From CADCTB01 sp038231955 (lineage in GTDB: Bacteria; Actinomycetota; Acidimicrobiia; Acidimicrobiales; AC-14), in contig JBBSIS010000139.1 in assembly GCA_038231955.1 (NCBI GenBank), forward strand, positions 1 to 8,145: 8,145 nt of DNA. The letters are read 5' to 3'. Below, piece after piece: positions 5,955 to 8,145 of the stretch. Below the pieces are notes generated by a model. That model saw only the letters and a program-made list of their open reading frames with translations, ran no database searches and was not told the origin of the DNA. Position numbers and translations under genes: made by a program. How positions within the stretch are numbered: the stretch's first letter is position 1; every line of letters begins with the position of its first letter.

Positions 5955-7181
5955 ATGCCGTCCAACCCACCCGCCACCGCCCGTCTCGGGTCGCGGAACG
6001 CCGCCGTCGAGGATCCCGGGCCGGGCCGGACAGGCCACCAGACCTGGCATGCCCTGGGCGCGTTCGTGGCCGTGGCCGGCGTGCTCTACCTGGTGATGGG
6101 CGTGGTCTCGCCCCATCTGCCCGTCGCCTCCGGACCCCACCTGGCCCCGCCCTTCTCCGGGCCGTCGTGGCTGCGGGGTTGGGCGCAATGGGACTCCGGG
6201 TGGTACTTCCGGATCGCCACCGACGGGTATTCCTACGTCCCGGGCCGGCAGTCGTCCATCGCCTTCTTCCCGGCCTACCCGGCGGTGGTGGCCGCCGTGG
6301 CCGCCGTCGTGGGCCACGCCTACGTGGTCGGCATCGTGGTCAGCCTGGCTGCGGGCGGGGCCGTCGCCGTTCTGCTGTTCACCTGGCTGCGGGCCCGGTT
6401 GACGCCCGCCGCGACCTGGACCGCGCTGGCCGCCTTCCTGCTGTTTCCCTACGCCTTCTTCGTCTACGGCGTGGTCTACGCCGACGGCCTGTTCGTCGCC
6501 GCCGTGCTGGCCGCCTTCCTCCTTCTCGACGCCGACCACCCGCTGCTCGCCGGCCTGGCCGGGGCGGTCGCCACCGCGGCCCGCCCCATCGGTGTGGTCC
6601 TGATCATCGCCCTGGTCGTGCGCGCCCTCGAGCGGCGGGGGGCACTGCGCCCGGAGGGCGGCGGGCTGGTCGACTGGCGACGACTGCGGTGGGCCGACGC
6701 CGGCGTCCTGCTGTCGGTCGTGGGCCTCGCCGCCTGGTGCCTCTACCTGTGGAACCGCTTTGATGACCCGCTGGCGTTCATCACCGCCCAGGGGGCGTGG
6801 GACCAGGGCGCCGGCCCGAGCACCTGGTTCAAGTTCCAGTTCTTCCACGACATCGCCGACCTTCGCAGCCCACCGGCGTGGGCCCTCTTCATGGCCCACC
6901 CGGTGCTGACGCTGGGCGCCGCCTGCCTCATTCCGCGCGTCTTCCGGCGGTTCGGCCCCGGCTACGGGATCTTCACCCTGCTGCTGATCGGCCTGTCGGC
7001 CGTGTCGACCAAGAACTTCTTCGGCATGGCCCGTTACCTGCTGGCCGCCTTTCCCTGCTTCGCCGTTCTCGGCGAGATGCTGGTCGACCGGCCCGCGCTG
7101 CGGCGATGGGCCCTCCCGGTGAGTGGGGTGGGGCTCGTCGCCCTCACCGCCATCTTCGGAACGGGCTACTACCTCTCGTGA
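5955..7181 (+). CDS. PIG-V-like membrane mannosyltransferase (GT-C type)
   Basis: A 408-residue polytopic membrane protein with about nine to eleven hydrophobic helices, resembling bacterial relatives of GPI mannosyltransferase PIG-V. GT-C enzymes transfer sugars from polyprenyl-phosphate donors on the outer face of the cytoplasmic membrane; that reaction is assumed from the family. Visible marks are WAQWDSGWYFRIATDGY at 76-92, with the Trp-Asp of the first extracytoplasmic loop where the catalytic acidic residue lies; FFPAYP at 104-109; YGVVYADGLF at 171-180; ATAARPIG at 206-213; and MARYLLAAFPCF at 358-369. Residues 1-30 are polar, Pro/Gly-rich and presumably cytoplasmic. ATG 5955 is the only ATG, GTG or TTG in frame shortly before the first helix. 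No Shine-Dalgarno precedes it. Acceptor and linkage are unknown. The gene ends in a GTGA quartet (7178-7181) that opens a short linking frame to the methyltransferase. Confidence 0.82.
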   Translation: MPSNPPATARLGSRNAAVEDPGPGRTGHQTWHALGAFVAVAGVLYLVMGVVSPHLPVASGPHLAPPFSGPSWLRGWAQWDSGWYFRIATDGYSYVPGRQSSIAFFPAYPAVVAAVAAVVGHAYVVGIVVSLAAGGAVAVLLFTWLRARLTPAATWTALAAFLLFPYAFFVYGVVYADGLFVAAVLAAFLLLDADHPLLAGLAGAVATAARPIGVVLIIALVVRALERRGALRPEGGGLVDWRRLRWADAGVLLSVVGLAAWCLYLWNRFDDPLAFITAQGAWDQGAGPSTWFKFQFFHDIADLRSPPAWALFMAHPVLTLGAACLIPRVFRRFGPGYGIFTLLLIGLSAVSTKNFFGMARYLLAAFPCFAVLGEMLVDRPALRRWALPVSGVGLVALTAIFGTGYYLS

Positions 7182-7207
7182 TCGGTCCGTCAGGCGCCAA
7201 CCGGTGA
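7178..7207 (+). other. Nine-codon linking mini-ORF between mannosyltransferase and methyltransferase
   Basis: The mannosyltransferase stop TGA (7179-7181) sits in GTGA. The GTG at 7178 opens a frame reading MIGPSGANR that stops at TGA 7205-7207, itself inside a second GTGA whose GTG (7204) is the proposed methyltransferase start. A ribosome that stopped and restarted at each quartet could move from one gene to the next without a Shine-Dalgarno. The frame geometry is seen directly; translation of the peptide is inference, and the peptide itself probably has no function. Confidence 0.4.
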
Positions 7208-7878
7208 CGTACGGGAGGCCTTGTGCCGATAGCCCCGGCCGCCGCCTGCAGGCCCTGTATGCCGGGGCCCCGGTGACGACGCGCGCCCATGTGGCGGTGA
7301 GGTGGGCGACGTGCCCGTTCCCGGCGATCGCCGCCCAGATCCCGTTGGCGGGGCGGGTGTTGGAGGTGGGCTGCGGTCACGGGCTCCTGTCGCTGTACCT
7401 GGCCCTGACCGCGCCGGAGCTGGCGGTCCATGGGATCGACGTGGACGATGCCAAGCTGGCTCAGGCACAGGAGGCGGCGACGAGGGCGGCGCTGGCCTGT
7501 TCGTTCGAGCGGGTGAAGGCTGACCACCTGCCGGAGGGGCCGTGGGACGCCATTGCCATCGTCGACGTCCTTTACCTCCTGCCCGCCGCCGACCAGGTCG
7601 GGCTGCTGGCCCGGTGCGCCGAGGCTTTGGCGCCCCGCGGCACGTTGGTGGTCAAGGAGATGGCGCTTTCGCCCCGGTGGAAGGCGGGATGGAACAGCGC
7701 CCAGGAGACTGCGGCCGTTCGGATCCTGAGGATCACCGAGGGAAGCGAGCTGACGTTCCTCCCGCCGGCGGAGCTGGCTGCGACCATGGCCGGCGCCGGC
7801 CTGGAGGTGCACCACCGGCCGCTCCATCGCGGCTACCTCCATCCCCACCACCTGCTCGTCGGCCGCAGGCCGCAGTGA
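7204..7878 (+). CDS. Class I SAM-dependent methyltransferase
   Basis: A soluble 224-residue protein with the Rossmann-type methyltransferase fold. SAM-binding motif I is VLEVGCGHG at 52-60. The acidic end of strand 2 is GIDVDD at 77-82, where the first Asp should bind the SAM ribose. The motif IV region is WDAIAIVDVLYLLP at about 114-127, followed by the helix and strand LAPRGTLVVKEMA. The C-terminal part has several His residues (HHRPLHRGYLHPHHLLVG) before the end. The substrate is not identifiable; its place behind a membrane mannosyltransferase could mean modification of a glycoconjugate or lipid, but that is speculation. GTG 7204 is chosen because it retains the segment RRLQALYAGAP that looks conserved ahead of motif I; GTG 7273 is a shorter alternative, and the in-frame GTG at 7123 overlaps the previous gene by 59 bases. 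There is no Shine-Dalgarno, but the GTG overlaps the stop of a mini-ORF. The final seven codons belong to the first unit of a tandem repeat. Confidence 0.85.
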   Translation: MTYGRPCADSPGRRLQALYAGAPVTTRAHVAVRWATCPFPAIAAQIPLAGRVLEVGCGHGLLSLYLALTAPELAVHGIDVDDAKLAQAQEAATRAALACSFERVKADHLPEGPWDAIAIVDVLYLLPAADQVGLLARCAEALAPRGTLVVKEMALSPRWKAGWNSAQETAAVRILRITEGSELTFLPPAELAATMAGAGLEVHHRPLHRGYLHPHHLLVGRRPQ

Positions 7879-7904
7879 CACTCGTCGGCCGCAGGCGGCA
7901 GTGA
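7875..7904 (+). other. First linking mini-ORF in the tandem repeat
   Basis: GTG at 7875, overlapping the methyltransferase stop TGA (7876-7878) as GTGA, opens nine codons reading MTLVGRRRQ and stops at TGA 7902-7904. That stop overlaps a GTG at 7901 in the same way. The peptide echoes the methyltransferase C-terminus because it is a shifted reading of the duplicated unit. Translation is inference. Confidence 0.4.
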
Positions 7905-7927
7905 CACCCGTCGGCCGCAGGCCGTGA
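7901..7927 (+). other. Second linking mini-ORF in the tandem repeat
   Basis: GTG at 7901 opens eight codons reading MTPVGRRP and stops at TGA 7925-7927, which overlaps GTG 7924, the proposed start of the next gene. The three-base deletion in this repeat unit keeps the frame, so the stop/start overlap survives. Translation is inference. Confidence 0.4.
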
Positions 7928-8145
7928 CCGGGCGGGGCGCAGAATCCCTGGGGCGGGGCCTGGTCCTCACCCCCGGAGCGGAGGTCCCACCGGCCTGGGA
8001 CGGCGTCGAGCGCGTCCGGGCCGACAACACGAGCGCCGCCGCATCACTGCACGACGCCTGGGCCCACCGCCGCCCCGTGGTCGTCGAGCTGGGCATCGAC
8101 GCCGCCGAGCTCAAGGCGCCCGAGACCGACGCGCGGCCGCCGTAC
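7924..8145 (+). CDS. N-terminal fragment of an unidentified protein, possibly UvrD/Rep-like helicase related (3' end outside window)
   Basis: A frame open from GTG 7924 to the last base gives 74 residues with the strong third-position G/C bias of the other genes here. The start MTGRGAES is followed by GRGLVLTPG and DAWAHRRPVVVELGIDAAEL, which look like alternating strands and helices of a soluble domain. The stretch around LHDAWAHRRPVVVEL reminds me of the region at the start of some actinobacterial UvrD/Rep-like ATP-binding proteins, but no Walker motif is in view, so this stays a weak guess. GTG 7924 is the only usual start codon in frame after the methyltransferase stop at 7876-7878, which lies in the same frame. 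The start is formed by the last unit of the 26-bp repeat and overlaps a mini-ORF stop. The gene is probably co-transcribed with the two genes before it. Confidence 0.6.
   Translation, partial: MTGRGAESLGRGLVLTPGAEVPPAWDGVERVRADNTSAAASLHDAWAHRRPVVVELGIDAAELKAPETDARPPY

Larger units (their letters stand above)
7855..7929 (+). repeat. 26-bp tandem repeat, three units, spanning the methyltransferase 3' end and the next start
   Basis: Unit 1 is 7855-7880, unit 2 is 7881-7906 and unit 3 is 7907-7929. Units 1 and 2 differ at one base (C to G at position 17 of the unit). Unit 3 has a T-to-C change at position 2, lacks three bases late in the unit, and ends in C rather than A. Unit 1 encodes the C-terminal LVGRRPQ and stop of the methyltransferase; unit 3 supplies the GTG start of the next gene. 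Units 1 and 3 contain CGGCC-GCA-GGCCG, a possible 5-bp hairpin that unit 2's substitution breaks. There is no T-tract, so this is not an obvious terminator. Confidence 0.9.

Noticed and set aside
5826..6899. Upstream extension of the minus-strand FNT frame to a 621-residue protein
   Set aside because: The added ~358 residues are low-complexity Gly/Arg/Pro/Gln sequence antisense to the well-supported mannosyltransferase. The FNT family begins near DDLTTTF, so the open frame is a by-product of high GC.
7144..7881. 245-residue minus-strand frame antisense to the methyltransferase
   Set aside because: It is a shadow of the methyltransferase, which has motif I and the other SAM-binding marks; the antisense product has none.
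7855..7929. CRISPR array or intrinsic terminator made by the 26-bp repeats
   Set aside because: The units are directly adjacent with no spacers and overlap coding sequence. The 5-bp hairpins lack a T-tract and one is broken by a substitution.

Overview
The window is very GC-rich. Its reading frames have G or C at almost every third codon position, so several large open frames on the opposite strands are only shadows of real genes. Protein types (a MarP-like serine protease, AcuC-type deacetylase, actinobacterial-looking FNT channel, PIG-V-like mannosyltransferase), frequent GTG/TTG starts and likely leaderless starts suggest a high-GC actinobacterium, possibly a deep-branching group such as Acidimicrobiia. 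This is inferred from protein flavour only; there is no rRNA or marker gene here. No tRNA, rRNA, CRISPR array, insertion sequence or phage gene was seen, and no gene-free stretch exceeds 170 bases.

Layout from left to right. (1) The C-terminal end of a membrane protein (1-213, +) is followed by an AcuC-type zinc deacetylase (250-1401, +). (2) A tandem-domain dCTP deaminase (1502-2656, +) faces a secreted MarP-like trypsin-fold protease (2669-3532, -), with only 12 bases between their stop codons. (3) A 170-base divergent spacer separates the protease from an FAD-dependent oxidoreductase of the PHBH/geranylgeranyl-reductase type (3703-5037, +). (4) That gene converges on a formate/nitrite-family channel (5034-5825, -); both stop codons lie inside one CTAG palindrome. 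(5) A 129-base divergent spacer leads to a plus-strand cluster: a PIG-V-like mannosyltransferase (5955-7181), a class I SAM-dependent methyltransferase (7204-7878), and the start of a further gene running off the window (7924-8145).

The genes look like assorted housekeeping and accessory functions (protein deacetylation, nucleotide supply, envelope proteolysis, redox chemistry, anion transport, envelope glycosylation) rather than one dedicated pathway. Only the last three form a clear co-directional cluster.

The most unusual signal is in that cluster. At both gene junctions the upstream stop and downstream start are not directly overlapped but are linked by chains of 8-9-codon mini-ORFs. Each link overlaps the next through a GTGA stop/start quartet: GTGA at 7178 to 7204 (26 bases), then 7875 to 7901 (26 bases) to 7924 (23 bases). 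The second chain is built from a 26-bp tandem repeat of the methyltransferase gene's own 3' end. This could be a termination-reinitiation relay that keeps translation coupled across the gaps. A second pattern is a TA-containing -10-like hexamer 6-9 bases before several starts that lack a Shine-Dalgarno sequence, suggesting leaderless transcripts. The protease gene, by contrast, has a textbook Shine-Dalgarno before a TTG start.
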